From positions 2,542,001 to 2,606,000 of the forward strand of contig NZ_AP025476.1 in the NCBI RefSeq assembly GCF_024347415.1: a stretch of 64,000 nt of DNA, in the 5' to 3' direction. Below the pieces are notes generated by a model that ran no database searches, had not been told where the DNA came from, and saw only the letters and a list, made by a program, of their open reading frames with translations. The position numbers were made by a program, and so were the translations under genes. Below are positions 9,600 through 18,124 of the stretch, one piece after another. The DNA comes from Vibrio crassostreae. Lineage in GTDB: Bacteria; Pseudomonadota; Gammaproteobacteria; Enterobacterales; Vibrionaceae. Within the stretch, counting starts at the first letter, position 1. Every line of letters starts with the position of its first letter.

Positions 9600-10685
9600 C
9601 TAGATTTTTGGCGTTTCAGTTGTCACACCAAAGTTTTGACCACGGTGACGTAGCAAGTGATCAAGCAATACAATCGCTAACATCGCTTCTGCGATCGGCA
9701 CGGCACGGATACCTACACATGGGTCATGACGACCTTTAGTGATTAGTTGCGTTGCTTCACCGTCTTTAGTGATCGTGTCACCAGGAACGGTAATGCTTGA
9801 TGTTGGTTTAAGCGCAATGCTTGCAACAATATCTTGGCCAGTAGAAATACCACCTAAGATACCGCCAGCATGGTTGCTGCTGAAACCTTCTGGCGTTAAT
9901 GGATCACGGTGTTCACTACCGCGTTGATTAACGACGTCAAAACCATCACCAATCTCAACACCTTTCACCGCATTGATGCTCATTAGAGCGTGAGCAATGT
10001 CAGCATCTAGACGATCAAAGATTGGCTCACCAAGGCCTACAGGCACTTTAGTCGCAACCACTTGAATCTTCGCACCAATCGAGTTGCCTTCTTTTAGCAA
10101 GTCACGAATCAGTTGATCAAATTCTGGTACTTTGTCGGCATCTGGACAGAAGAAAGCGTTGTTTTCAATCTCGTTCCAATCCACTTTATCAATTGAGATA
10201 TCACCCATTTGAGAAAGGTAAGCTTGGATTTCAACACCAAATTCTTGTTTTAGGTATTTCTTCGCAATCGCACCAGCCGCAACACGCATTGCAGTTTCAC
10301 GAGCTGAAGAACGACCACCACCTCGGTAATCACGCACACCGTACTTTTGATGGTACGTATAATCAGCGTGTCCGGGGCGGAATTTGTCTTTAATTTCGGA
10401 ATAGTCTTTAGAGCGTTGGTCTGTATTTTCAATCAATAGACCAATAGAAGTGCCCGTAGTTTGGCCTTCAAATACACCTGATAAGATTTTCACTTCATCC
10501 GCTTCACGGCGAGCCGTTGTATAACGAGAAGTACCAGGGCGACGACGGTCCAAATCTCTTTGAAGGTCTGCTTCGGTAATTTCTAATCCTGGTGGGCACC
10601 CATCTACGATACATCCTAGTGCGATACCGTGACTTTCTCCGAACGTGGTCACGCGGAAATGTTGTCCGATACTGTTTCCTGCCAT
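9600..10685 (-). CDS. aroC: Chorismate synthase
   Basis: 361 aa. It converts 5-enolpyruvylshikimate-3-phosphate to chorismate using reduced FMN, the last common step to the aromatic amino acids, folate and quinones. Signatures are [18 protein letters not shown] near the start, [20 protein letters not shown], and [16 protein letters not shown] near the C-terminus. Length is normal. Confidence 0.97.
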   Translation of the reverse strand: MAGNSIGQHFRVTTFGESHGIALGCIVDGCPPGLEITEADLQRDLDRRRPGTSRYTTARREADEVKILSGVFEGQTTGTSIGLLIENTDQRSKDYSEIKDKFRPGHADYTYHQKYGVRDYRGGGRSSARETAMRVAAGAIAKKYLKQEFGVEIQAYLSQMGDISIDKVDWNEIENNAFFCPDADKVPEFDQLIRDLLKEGNSIGAKIQVVATKVPVGLGEPIFDRLDADIAHALMSINAVKGVEIGDGFDVVNQRGSEHRDPLTPEGFSSNHAGGILGGISTGQDIVASIALKPTSSITVPGDTITKDGEATQLITKGRHDPCVGIRAVPIAEAMLAIVLLDHLLRHRGQNFGVTTETPKI

Positions 10686-10912
10686 TACTTCCTCTAAATC
10701 AGCTATTGAGCAGAAGGTTTGATTCCTAAACCCACTGGCGAACAGCTTTACTTGTCTATTCTTCGTAAATTCATAGTGGCTTTATTACCAAATGATGTAA
10801 ACCCCAAAAAACGAACAATTTTAACTTTCTATTACATGAGCCGAATGAAATGAATAACGCGGGGGAAATGAGTGGCGCTTTGAGAAGAGTATTTTTATTA
10901 TGGTAGGAAAGC

Positions 10913-10950
10913 AAAAAACCCGACAACTCGGAGAGTTATCGGGTTTCTTT
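10913..10950 (-). terminator. Terminator of tRNA-Arg
   Basis: The inverted repeat CCCGACAACTC / GAGTTATCGGG (one wobble) has A-runs on its plus-strand left, giving a T-rich tail on the minus strand. It lies just downstream of the tRNA 3' end. Confidence 0.8.
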
Positions 10951-10956
10951 AAATAA

Positions 10957-11033
10957 TGGCACGCCCTGAAGGATTCGAACCTTCGACCACCTCCTTAGAA
11001 GGGAGGTGCTCTATCCAGCTGAGCTAAGGGCGC
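10957..11033 (-). tRNA. tRNA-Arg (anticodon UCU)
   Basis: 77-nt cloverleaf with encoded CCA. The acceptor stem is GCGCCCT / AGGGCGT, the D-arm is AGCTCAGCTGGATAGAGC, the anticodon loop is CTTCTAA with anticodon TCT (reads AGA/AGG), and the T-loop is GTTCGAATC. The first acceptor pair is a G1-U72 wobble instead of the G-C of the E. coli counterpart. Confidence 0.95.
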
Positions 11034-11046
11034 GCTACAGGAACGA

Positions 11047-11074
11047 ATTATACGAATTCGAATCAGTAAAGCAA
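11047..11074 (-). promoter_or_regulatory. Promoter of tRNA-Arg
   Basis: On the minus strand, TTGCTT (-35, 11074-11069) is separated by 16 nt from a perfect TATAAT (-10, 11052-11047), about 14 nt before the mature tRNA 5' end. Confidence 0.7.
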
Positions 11075-11244
11075 CGGCTTTATGTAACATTCTGATCTAA
11101 GTGGGTAAAAAAAGGGCAACAAACATATAAGTGTTGGAAAATAGAACAAAGCAAACGTTTGCTTGATGGTAATCAAAAAGATTTTCTGGAATAATGCGCC
11201 AAAAACATCAGCCACTAACTTGAATATCAATACTAAGGAAATTC

Positions 11245-12102
11245 ATGACTGCTCAAAATATTGATGGAAAGCTAATTTCTCAAACGGTTCGCTCCGAAGT
11301 TGCTGCACGTGTAAAAGCTCGTACTGAAGCTGGATTACGCGCTCCGGGCCTAGCGGTTGTTTTAGTGGGTGAAGACCCTGCTTCTCAGGTTTACGTTGGA
11401 AGTAAGCGTAAAGCGTGTGAAGAAGTTGGCTTCGTGTCTAAATCTTACGACTTGCCAGCCACTGCGACAGAAGACGAATTGTTAACACTGGTAGACCAAC
11501 TGAACCAAGACCCAGAGATCGACGGTATTCTGGTTCAACTGCCTCTACCTGCTGGTATTGATAGCACTCACGTTCTTGAGCGTATCACGCCAGAAAAAGA
11601 CGTTGATGGCTTCCACCCATACAATGTCGGCCGTTTGGCTCAGCGTATGCCTAAGCTTCGCTCTTGTACGCCAAAAGGCATCATCACGCTGCTTGACCGT
11701 TACAACATCGATTTACGTGGTAAGCACGCGGTTGTCGTTGGCGCATCAAACATCGTAGGTCGCCCAATGACGCTAGAGCTTCTTCTAGCAGGTTGTACAA
11801 CGACAACATGTCACCGCTTCACCAAAGACCTTGAAGGCCACGTGCGTCAAGCAGACGTTGTTGTAGTTGCCGTAGGTAAGCCAAACTTCATTCCAGGTGC
11901 TTGGATCAAGAAAGGCGCTGTTGTGGTCGATGTGGGTATCAACCGTTTGGAATCTGGCAAACTAGTGGGTGACGTTGAATACGACGTAGCGAAAGAAAGC
12001 GCAAGCTTCATCACGCCTGTACCGGGTGGTGTTGGTCCAATGACAGTTGCGAGCCTAATCGAGAACACCATGATCGCTTGTGAGCAATTTCACTCGAAAT
12101 AA
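11245..12102 (+). CDS. folD: Bifunctional methylenetetrahydrofolate dehydrogenase / methenyltetrahydrofolate cyclohydrolase
   Basis: 285 aa. It interconverts 5,10-methylene-, 5,10-methenyl- and 10-formyl-tetrahydrofolate with NADP. The catalytic lysine region is [13 protein letters not shown], the folate-site segment is [13 protein letters not shown], the nucleotide motif is [12 protein letters not shown], and the signature [12 protein letters not shown] is near the C-terminus. The usual PCTP motif reads SCTP. Its native terminator has been split by the insertion sequence that starts 37 nt beyond the stop. Confidence 0.96.
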   Translation: MTAQNIDGKLISQTVRSEVAARVKARTEAGLRAPGLAVVLVGEDPASQVYVGSKRKACEEVGFVSKSYDLPATATEDELLTLVDQLNQDPEIDGILVQLPLPAGIDSTHVLERITPEKDVDGFHPYNVGRLAQRMPKLRSCTPKGIITLLDRYNIDLRGKHAVVVGASNIVGRPMTLELLLAGCTTTTCHRFTKDLEGHVRQADVVVVAVGKPNFIPGAWIKKGAVVVDVGINRLESGKLVGDVEYDVAKESASFITPVPGGVGPMTVASLIENTMIACEQFHSK

Positions 12103-12169
12103 TCCGCAGCGCATATAAATAAAATTAGAAAGCCGCAATGAAGTGACCCCGTAAAGTTGGACATTTCTG

Positions 12170-13036
12170 TTAAGCGGCTTTCAAGGCCTGAGTTCGATAT
12201 TCTATCGGAGTCAGGCCTTTTAGTTTCACTTTTATACGTTTGGTATTGTAGTACTCGATGTATTCTTTAATTTGCTCTATCAGAGCATCTGCATCTTCAA
12301 AGCTTTGGTTGTGATACATCTCTGTTTTGAGTAAAGCAAAAAAGTTTTCAGCAACCGCATTATCCAAGCAGTTACCTTTTCTCGACATGCTTTGCGTTAA
12401 CCCACTCTCCGCTACCTTTTTCTGATACTGTCGATGGCGATATTGCCAACCTTGATCGCTGTGTATAATTGGCTTTGAGTTGGGTTTCAGCTTTGATATA
12501 GCCTCCGTCAGCATATCCGTGACAAGCGGCAAGCAGGCATTTTGGGCCACTCTATAAGCAACCACTTCCTGAGTAAACAAGTCGACAATGGGAGACAAGT
12601 ATACTTTCTGCTCTTTGACTTTGAACTCCGTGACATCAGTTACCCACTTTTCGTCGGGTTGAGTCGCACTAAAATCTCTTTCAAGCACGTTGGGAGCTGC
12701 TGTTCCAGACTCTCCTCGGTATGAACGATACTTTTTAATCCTGACTGTCGATTTAAGGTTCAGCTGAGCCATAAGTCTTTGAACCGTTTTGTGATTAAGC
12801 ACGACCCCCTGATTTTTTAGTTCCAAGTGAATACGGCGGTAGCCGTATCGACCCTTATGTTCATGATAAATTGACTTTATCAACCGCAGCTCACGTTCGT
12901 AGCTATTTGGGCGCTTGCTCGTTTGAGCCTGATAATAAAAGACACTTTTTGCCAGCTGTAGAGTGTGCAGTAAGTGCTTTAGTGGGTACTTGCCTTTAAG
13001 AGTTAGAGCTATGACCGCTTTTTCTTTGTTCGACGG
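12170..13036 (-). CDS. IS3-family transposase OrfB (catalytic part, made as an OrfAB fusion by -1 frameshift)
   Basis: From the frameshift site the frame encodes 288 residues to the stop at 12170. The start is YPLKHLLHTLQLAKSVFYYQ, then an HTH_21-type segment (GRYGYRRIHLEL), then the rve integrase core. The catalytic residues are D in WVTDVTEF, D in IHSDQGWQY and E in NAVAENFFALLKTE. A separate internal ATG at 12883 could give a truncated OrfB of 237 aa, but it would lack the N-terminal segment. The predicted fusion is about 449 aa. Confidence 0.9.
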   Translation of the reverse strand, partial: PSNKEKAVIALTLKGKYPLKHLLHTLQLAKSVFYYQAQTSKRPNSYERELRLIKSIYHEHKGRYGYRRIHLELKNQGVVLNHKTVQRLMAQLNLKSTVRIKKYRSYRGESGTAAPNVLERDFSATQPDEKWVTDVTEFKVKEQKVYLSPIVDLFTQEVVAYRVAQNACLPLVTDMLTEAISKLKPNSKPIIHSDQGWQYRHRQYQKKVAESGLTQSMSRKGNCLDNAVAENFFALLKTEMYHNQSFEDADALIEQIKEYIEYYNTKRIKVKLKGLTPIEYRTQALKAA

Positions 13037-13518
13037 TTTTTTTCCTGCTCCAACTCTTCCAACTTTTTTAGAACGGCATTCTCGGTTCGTAAGTAGACCA
13101 ACTCCTCTTTTAGCTCCTCAAGCGTCATTTCATTATCAGGCTTAGTGGTACGTTGAGGTTGCTGTTTCATTGAGGGTCTTCCTTTCTGGCGCATTTTGAG
13201 CCCTTTGATACCCAGCTCATTAAATCGTTTGAGCCAGACAGAGAGTATCCCAGGGGATGAGAGGTTTAATACAGCGCTAGTGTGCGTGAGAGACCATTCA
13301 TTCGTCCACATTAAATTCAATGCTTTTCGTTTTGTCTGAGCAGTAGCAGCATGCTTAGTTGGTAAAAATGAAGCAGTGCCGTGGATGGCAAACACTTGAG
13401 CCCAATACCGAATCTGTCTTGACGAAATTGAATATTGTTTGGCTAAGTAGAGAGATGACGTGCCATCTAAGTATTGCTTAGCAATGATACATTTTAGCTC
13501 TCGGCTATATTTGGACAT
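13009..13518 (-). CDS. IS3-family OrfA (helix-turn-helix transposase subunit)
   Basis: 169 aa. It has tandem helix-turn-helix segments (about 1-60 and 60-110; LAKQYSISSRQIRYWAQVF, SAVLNLSSPGILSVWLKRF) that bind the terminal repeats, and a C-terminal leucine-rich coiled coil (LEELKEELVYLRTENAVLKK) for multimerisation. It overlaps OrfB in the -1 frame. The sequence A AAA AAC (13042-13036) lies in the correct phase for slippage. Confidence 0.92.
   Translation of the reverse strand: MSKYSRELKCIIAKQYLDGTSSLYLAKQYSISSRQIRYWAQVFAIHGTASFLPTKHAATAQTKRKALNLMWTNEWSLTHTSAVLNLSSPGILSVWLKRFNELGIKGLKMRQKGRPSMKQQPQRTTKPDNEMTLEELKEELVYLRTENAVLKKLEELEQEKNRRTKKKRS
13036..13042 (-). promoter_or_regulatory. Programmed -1 ribosomal frameshift heptamer A AAA AAC
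   Basis: In the OrfA frame the codons read GAA AAA AAC, so the heptamer is in exact X XXY YYZ phase. After a -1 slip, reading continues from 13036 directly in the OrfB frame without a stop. Confidence 0.8.
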
Positions 13519-13648
13519 AAAAAGACCCCCAATAATTGGTGTCCAACTATTGGGGGTCAGTTCACAACGTGATGAACGCTGCGGCTTTTTTGATACTTAG
13601 ACATTCGTTTTGAAACAGGGCGACTCGCTTTTGATACGCTGCTATTCA

Positions 13649-15463
13649 CTACTTATCTGGATTCTCGACTTTTTCCGTCTGTTCAGAAGGCGGTAATAAA
13701 CTAATAAGCTCACACTCCGTTGATATGAGTTTTTCCAACTCAGATCCTTGTGTAATCAAACGGAAATCACCGCCAGTAATCACCCCAAGAGGAATGGCTT
13801 TAGGGTACAGCGCGTTAAACTCGTTTAAATCAAATGCCTCGGTCAAACCTGTACTTTTAATTTGGCTACCCTGAGCCATTAACGAGTTGAGCTTGGAGTA
13901 GGTAATTCCTTCAGAAAACAAACTTCGATTACCATCGCGACTCACTTGATGCCTTTCATGCTTAGTCTCTGACGATTCAAGCTCAAACACCTTATTGGCA
14001 CCAAATTCATCTTGGTAATGCATGCTGACTAACGGGTTGGTTTGACGATAAGGCGAGACGATCATCGCACGCCCTATCCCATCCAATTCCAGATTGTTTT
14101 CCGCGTGGCTTGAAGCTGGGTTACCAAAGTAGACATTCAAATTATCCATCCTCGCCAAACGAATGCTCTCCCAGTTGGTATCGGCAAGCACACTGTTGAT
14201 ATTGTGTGTGGCTAGAACCTTGGCAAACTGTCTTGCGAAATGAGTTGCGCCAAAGAAAATCACCCCTTGTGCTTTCTCTTGAGTCACACCTAACCTTCTC
14301 GCCCACCAGCTTGCGGTAAAACTCTGAATAACAACCGTACCAATAATGACTAAGAACACCATTGGCACCAGTAGATCTGCGCCTTCAATCAATTGCTTCT
14401 CTTGCAGTTTGATAGCAAACAGAGAAGAAACCGCGGCTGCTACGATCCCGCGAGGTGCCATCCAACTCAAAAACCATTTATCCGCCGAAGTAAGATCCGT
14501 ACCGATCCCGCTGATCCACACGCTTAACGGACGAGCCACCAGCATAACCACCGCTAACAACCCTATACCGCCCCAACCTATCGAAAGGAAAGTCCCCGAA
14601 TCGAGTCGACTGGCTAGCAAAATAAACAACGCAGAAATGAGTAACACGGTCAGGGTTTCTTTGAATTCGATGATGTCTTCGATATCCAAGCCTTTCACGT
14701 TGGCAAGCCAGATCCCCATGATGGTCACGGTTAATAAACCCGATTCTTCACTCAAGTCATTCGAGAAAGAGAACGCAGCGAGCATTAGCGTCAATACGGC
14801 CACATTACGTAAATAGTGCGGTACCCAATGCCCTTGCAGCATCTTGGCAATCAAATAGCCACCGATGATCCCTAAACCTAAACCAATGGCTAAGGTTAGT
14901 CCCAGAGCTGAAAGTACATGTCCTGTAGGATCGGCCGAAGAGACTATGTATTCATAAACCAGAACAGCAAACAGAGCGCCAATGGGATCAATCACTATCC
15001 CTTCCCATCGCAAGATACTGCCTAAGGAGGATTTAGGCTGAATACTGCGAAGCATGGGTACGATCACCGTTGGGCCAGTTACCACGACTAATGCACCAAA
15101 CAGTGCGGCTAACGGCCAACTAAAGTCCACAAAGTAGTAAGCACCGACCACGATACACGCCCAGGTAATCAACATGCCGAAACTCACGAGGTGAGTCACC
15201 ATCCGGCCATGGCCTCTGATTTCTTTGAAATTTAGGGTTAATGCCCCTTCAAACAGGATGATGGCAACCCCTAATGAAATCATAGGAAACAGCACATCAC
15301 CAAAAATGGCATCGGGATTTAAGATATTCAAGCCAGGACCTAACAATAGGCCGACGATAAGGAGAGGAAGAATAGCGGGAAGACGTAAACGCCAACCGAG
15401 CAGCTGACAAGCTAAAGACAAGAGTCCAATTAACGCCAAAGAAGAAGTAATCGACAAATCCAT
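13649..15463 (-). CDS. CPA1-family monovalent cation/proton antiporter with C-terminal nucleotide-binding-like domain
   Basis: 604 aa. About 12 hydrophobic segments (residues 1-390) form a Na+(K+)/H+ exchanger domain. Markers are LPAILPLLIVGLLLGPG, LFEGALTLNF, the ion-site region WEGIVIDPIGALFAVLV with a membrane Asp, and WMAPRGIVAAAVSSLFA. The roughly 200-residue cytoplasmic tail starts with a Rossmann-like segment (VIFFGATHFARQFAKVLA) resembling TrkA-N/RCK domains, suggesting gating by nucleotide or ions. It is monocistronic and located just right of the insertion sequence. Cation specificity cannot be read from sequence. Confidence 0.85.
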   Translation of the reverse strand: MDLSITSSLALIGLLSLACQLLGWRLRLPAILPLLIVGLLLGPGLNILNPDAIFGDVLFPMISLGVAIILFEGALTLNFKEIRGHGRMVTHLVSFGMLITWACIVVGAYYFVDFSWPLAALFGALVVVTGPTVIVPMLRSIQPKSSLGSILRWEGIVIDPIGALFAVLVYEYIVSSADPTGHVLSALGLTLAIGLGLGIIGGYLIAKMLQGHWVPHYLRNVAVLTLMLAAFSFSNDLSEESGLLTVTIMGIWLANVKGLDIEDIIEFKETLTVLLISALFILLASRLDSGTFLSIGWGGIGLLAVVMLVARPLSVWISGIGTDLTSADKWFLSWMAPRGIVAAAVSSLFAIKLQEKQLIEGADLLVPMVFLVIIGTVVIQSFTASWWARRLGVTQEKAQGVIFFGATHFARQFAKVLATHNINSVLADTNWESIRLARMDNLNVYFGNPASSHAENNLELDGIGRAMIVSPYRQTNPLVSMHYQDEFGANKVFELESSETKHERHQVSRDGNRSLFSEGITYSKLNSLMAQGSQIKSTGLTEAFDLNEFNALYPKAIPLGVITGGDFRLITQGSELEKLISTECELISLLPPSEQTEKVENPDK

Positions 15464-15627
15464 TTGTGCCCCTAAAAGGTTTGCACCACACCCTGTGGTA
15501 CAAACTATTCAATGAAATAAGAAAGCCTACGTTCTTACACTATAGGCTCTCTTTTTCACGCTAACCGAATATTATTGTGATTAATCAGTCACTTTACTAT
15601 AGGGAGAGTAAAGTCATGATCAGTTAG

Positions 15628-16827
15628 CTACAGAGAAAGTACAACACCAGCAATCGCTGCACTCATTAGGTTAGCAAACACACCCGCACAAATTGCTTTG
15701 AAGCCATATTGTGAGATGAAAGAGCGACGCTCTGGAACTAAGCTACCCAAACCACCAATCAGAATTGCCATAGTAGAGATGTTAGCAAAGCCACATAGAG
15801 CAAAAGTTACGATCGCTTGTGAGTGCTCACTCAGTGCCTCTTTAGCATCCATTAGCTGGATGAAAGCCACGAACTCGTTCACGACAATCTTGTTACCGAT
15901 CAATGAACCTGCAACCACAGCCTCAGACCACGGTACACCGATTAGCCATGCAACGGGTGCAAACACATAACCTAGGATAAGTTCGAAGCTTAAGTTTACG
16001 CCAAACCAGCCACCAACAATACCTAGCAAGCCATTCAGCATTGCAATCACACTGATAAAGGCAAGAAGTGTTGCACCCACTGCAACGGCAATACGAAGTC
16101 CAGACATAGCCCCATCTGCCATTGCCTCAACTACGTTTGTTGCTCGTGGAATTTCTACATCAGACTCAATATTTTCTTGAGCGTCATCTGGGCTGCCAGG
16201 TACTAAGATTTTAGCCATCAATAGACCGGCAGGTGCAGACATAAATGCCGCAGCGATCAGGAAGTTTAGGTCAACGCCAAGCGATGCATAACCCACTAAC
16301 GTACCACCAGCTACAGAAGCCAAACCACACACCATCACAGCAAACAGTTGTGAATCCGTCATGTGCTTTAGGTAAGGTTTAACCACCAATGGCGCTTCAA
16401 TCATGCCGACAAAGATGTTGGCAGTCGCAGACAGTGATTCTGCACGACCTGTACCCAAGAACTTCTGTAGCGCACCACCAATAAGGTTGATCACCTTTGG
16501 CATAAAGCCAATGTGGTACAAACCTGAAATCAATGCAGAGAAAAAGATAATGATGCCAAGAACATTAATCGCGAAAACAAATCCGTTATTCGTTAGGCCA
16601 CCAAATAGAAAGTTAATCCCCTCTTGACCGTAGTTGATCAAGCTAGATACCGCACCCGTGGCTGCATTCAACGCTTCTTTACCCATTGGTACATACAAAA
16701 CCAACAGCGCGAATGAGATTTGTAATAAGAAAGCCAAAGAGACTGTTCTTAGTGGAATATTTTTTCTGTCCGTAGATAGTAACCAAGCGGCAACTAAAAT
16801 AGTGATAATTCCAAGTAGGGAAGCCAT
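15628..16827 (-). CDS. NupC/CNT-family nucleoside transporter
   Basis: 399 aa from the ATG at 16827; a TTG three codons upstream is less likely. It is a concentrative, ion-coupled nucleoside symporter of the inner membrane, with the Nucleos_tra2_N, gate and C domains recognisable (INYGQEGINFLFGGL, RAESLSATANIFVG, NEFVAF, LCGFANIST). It resembles V. cholerae vcCNT throughout. In the HP1 substrate loop, however, the vcCNT residues Gly-Gln-Thr-Glu read Gly-Met-Ile-Glu, and the conserved TM7 Ser-Ser reads Ser-Thr. This marks a distinct subgroup whose substrate may differ. The LysR gene upstream on the same strand may regulate it. Confidence 0.88.
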   Translation of the reverse strand: MASLLGIITILVAAWLLSTDRKNIPLRTVSLAFLLQISFALLVLYVPMGKEALNAATGAVSSLINYGQEGINFLFGGLTNNGFVFAINVLGIIIFFSALISGLYHIGFMPKVINLIGGALQKFLGTGRAESLSATANIFVGMIEAPLVVKPYLKHMTDSQLFAVMVCGLASVAGGTLVGYASLGVDLNFLIAAAFMSAPAGLLMAKILVPGSPDDAQENIESDVEIPRATNVVEAMADGAMSGLRIAVAVGATLLAFISVIAMLNGLLGIVGGWFGVNLSFELILGYVFAPVAWLIGVPWSEAVVAGSLIGNKIVVNEFVAFIQLMDAKEALSEHSQAIVTFALCGFANISTMAILIGGLGSLVPERRSFISQYGFKAICAGVFANLMSAAIAGVVLSL

Positions 16828-16994
16828 GTGCGTCAACCTAAAAGTTGTAGATAGGAAAGGCGACGCATTCTATAGAGGAAATCGTTTGCGGCAAGCTGAG
16901 GTTGTTAACGTGATGTTGGGGTAATCAAGATTTAACTATGAGTATAATTAAGTTATTGAATTTTAATAATTAACTTTGATTAAAAAGCGTACTT

Positions 16995-17008
16995 TTTCCA
17001 TATGGAAA
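16995..17008. promoter_or_regulatory. Palindrome upstream of the nucleoside transporter gene, possible operator
   Basis: Perfect 14-bp palindrome TTTCCATATGGAAA between the LysR stop and the transporter start, in an AT-rich segment. It could be a regulator site for the transporter; there is no family-specific evidence. Confidence 0.25.
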
Positions 17009-17032
17009 TTATATTTATAGATTAGGAAACAG

Positions 17033-17977
17033 TTAGCGATGCAGTTCAACACAAGTTTTGAGGTTTTTGTCCCAATACGTCGGCGACCCTATATGATCTT
17101 TAATGAACTCAATCACCGCTGAAAGCTTCTTCGGCATGTTCTTTCTGCTTGGGTAAACAGCATAGAATGGCATCAGCTGACTGGCTCTCCACTCTGGTAA
17201 TACTTGAATCAACTTGCCCGTTCTAAACTCTTCTTTCACTAAGTAAGTCGCCAAATAAGCAACACCCCACCCTGATACTGCTGCGTCTCGTACAGCCTCA
17301 GCCAAATCGACTGAATAATCGCCCGCGACTTTAACACTAAGGTTTTCTTGCCCGTTATCAAACGCCCACGATGTGTAATCTCGCTCTCGGCTGCGATAGA
17401 TAAGGCAATTGTGGTCAATCAGATCAGAAGGCACATGCGGCGTCCCGGCCTTAATCAGATAATCCGGTGATGCAGCCACCACAAACTGGCTGTCGGCTAA
17501 TCGCTGCGCAATGTAACCTTCAGGCAAGTCTTCATTGTTGGTGATCCAGAGATCCAAACGCTCTTCAATCATATCCACCTTATAATCGAACAAGTGGACC
17601 TCGATTCTCAGCTGTGGGTAAAGCTGTCTGAGTTGGTCGATCGCGGGAATGATATGCAGCGTGCCAAATGACTGCGACAAACCGACGCGCAGTATTCCAG
17701 AGATATCATCGCGCTGGCTGTCCATATCCATCTGAGCTGATTTCACCGTGTTAAACAGCTGCTCACAGTGTTGATAGAACACGTCTCCCGCTTCGGTAAG
17801 CGTGAGGCTTCGTGTTGTCCTTTGCACCAGCTTGATTCCTATCGAGTCTTCAAGCAAAGCGACTTGCTTGCTGATATGAGACACTGAAACATTTAAGCTC
17901 TTTGCAGCACTGGTAAAGCCTTCATGCTTAATTAACGCATGGAATATCACCATCTGTGCAGCTCTATCTGTTAGCAC
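17033..17977 (-). CDS. LysR-family transcriptional regulator
   Basis: 314 aa. The N-terminal winged HTH (about 1-60: FTSAAKSLNVSVSHISKQVALLEDSIGIKLVQRTTRSLTLT) is followed by a periplasmic-binding-protein-like effector domain (about 90-295). The stretch GILRVGLSQSFGTLHIIPAI begins the effector domain. It belongs to the large group that includes DsdC/CrgA-like regulators; the target is not identifiable. The gene to its left (nucleoside transporter) is on the same strand with a 205-bp gap, so a local regulatory role is possible but unproven. Confidence 0.88.
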   Translation of the reverse strand: MLTDRAAQMVIFHALIKHEGFTSAAKSLNVSVSHISKQVALLEDSIGIKLVQRTTRSLTLTEAGDVFYQHCEQLFNTVKSAQMDMDSQRDDISGILRVGLSQSFGTLHIIPAIDQLRQLYPQLRIEVHLFDYKVDMIEERLDLWITNNEDLPEGYIAQRLADSQFVVAASPDYLIKAGTPHVPSDLIDHNCLIYRSRERDYTSWAFDNGQENLSVKVAGDYSVDLAEAVRDAAVSGWGVAYLATYLVKEEFRTGKLIQVLPEWRASQLMPFYAVYPSRKNMPKKLSAVIEFIKDHIGSPTYWDKNLKTCVELHR

Positions 17978-18011
17978 AAGGCCACCTTCTCAAATCTCTA
18001 AAATATAAAAT

Positions 18012-18034
18012 CAAAAAGGACTCCGAAGAGTCCT
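18012..18034 (-). terminator. Terminator of the lytic transglycosylase gene
   Basis: On the minus strand the stem AAGGACTC-TTCG-GAGTCCTT has a stable UUCG tetraloop and is followed by TTTGATTTT. Confidence 0.85.
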
Positions 18035-18124
18035 TTAGTTCGTTCTGCCTATGGTAGGCCAAATGCTATTCAAAGCGACCTAAATCAATTAACCAAATTA
18101 AGTCTACTAATCAAATCAGGCCGA

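Larger units (their letters stand above)
12139..13564 (-). mobile_element. IS3-family (IS150-group) insertion sequence, complete
   Basis: 1426 bp, bounded by 24-bp imperfect terminal inverted repeats (12139-12162 and 13541-13564; about 20 of 24 match, ends TGAA...TTCA). It is flanked by a 3-bp direct repeat CAA (12136-12138 and 13565-13567). It encodes OrfA and, by -1 frameshift, an OrfAB transposase with a complete DDE triad, so it looks intact and potentially active. The exact ISfinder name cannot be assigned here. Confidence 0.93.
12129..13590 (+). other. folD terminator interrupted by the IS insertion
   Basis: The left arm AAAGCCGCA (12129-12137) and the right arm TGCGGCTTT with T-run (13580-13590) form a 9-bp stem once the insertion sequence and one copy of the CAA duplication are removed. 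The element therefore went into the 13-nt loop, placing 1.4 kb between the arms. Function as a terminator in the present state is doubtful. Confidence 0.75.

Noticed and set aside
10686..10912. A regulatory RNA or leader upstream of aroC
   Set aside because: The 227 bp show no terminator/antiterminator pair, leader peptide or known riboswitch fold.
12139..13564. A larger island or integron around the insertion sequence
   Set aside because: Flanks are folD's own terminator halves and an ordinary antiporter gene; a simple 3-bp target duplication shows a lone insertion.
14346..14816. 156-codon plus-strand frame opposite the antiporter gene
   Set aside because: Antisense shadow of a membrane protein gene; no ribosome-binding site.
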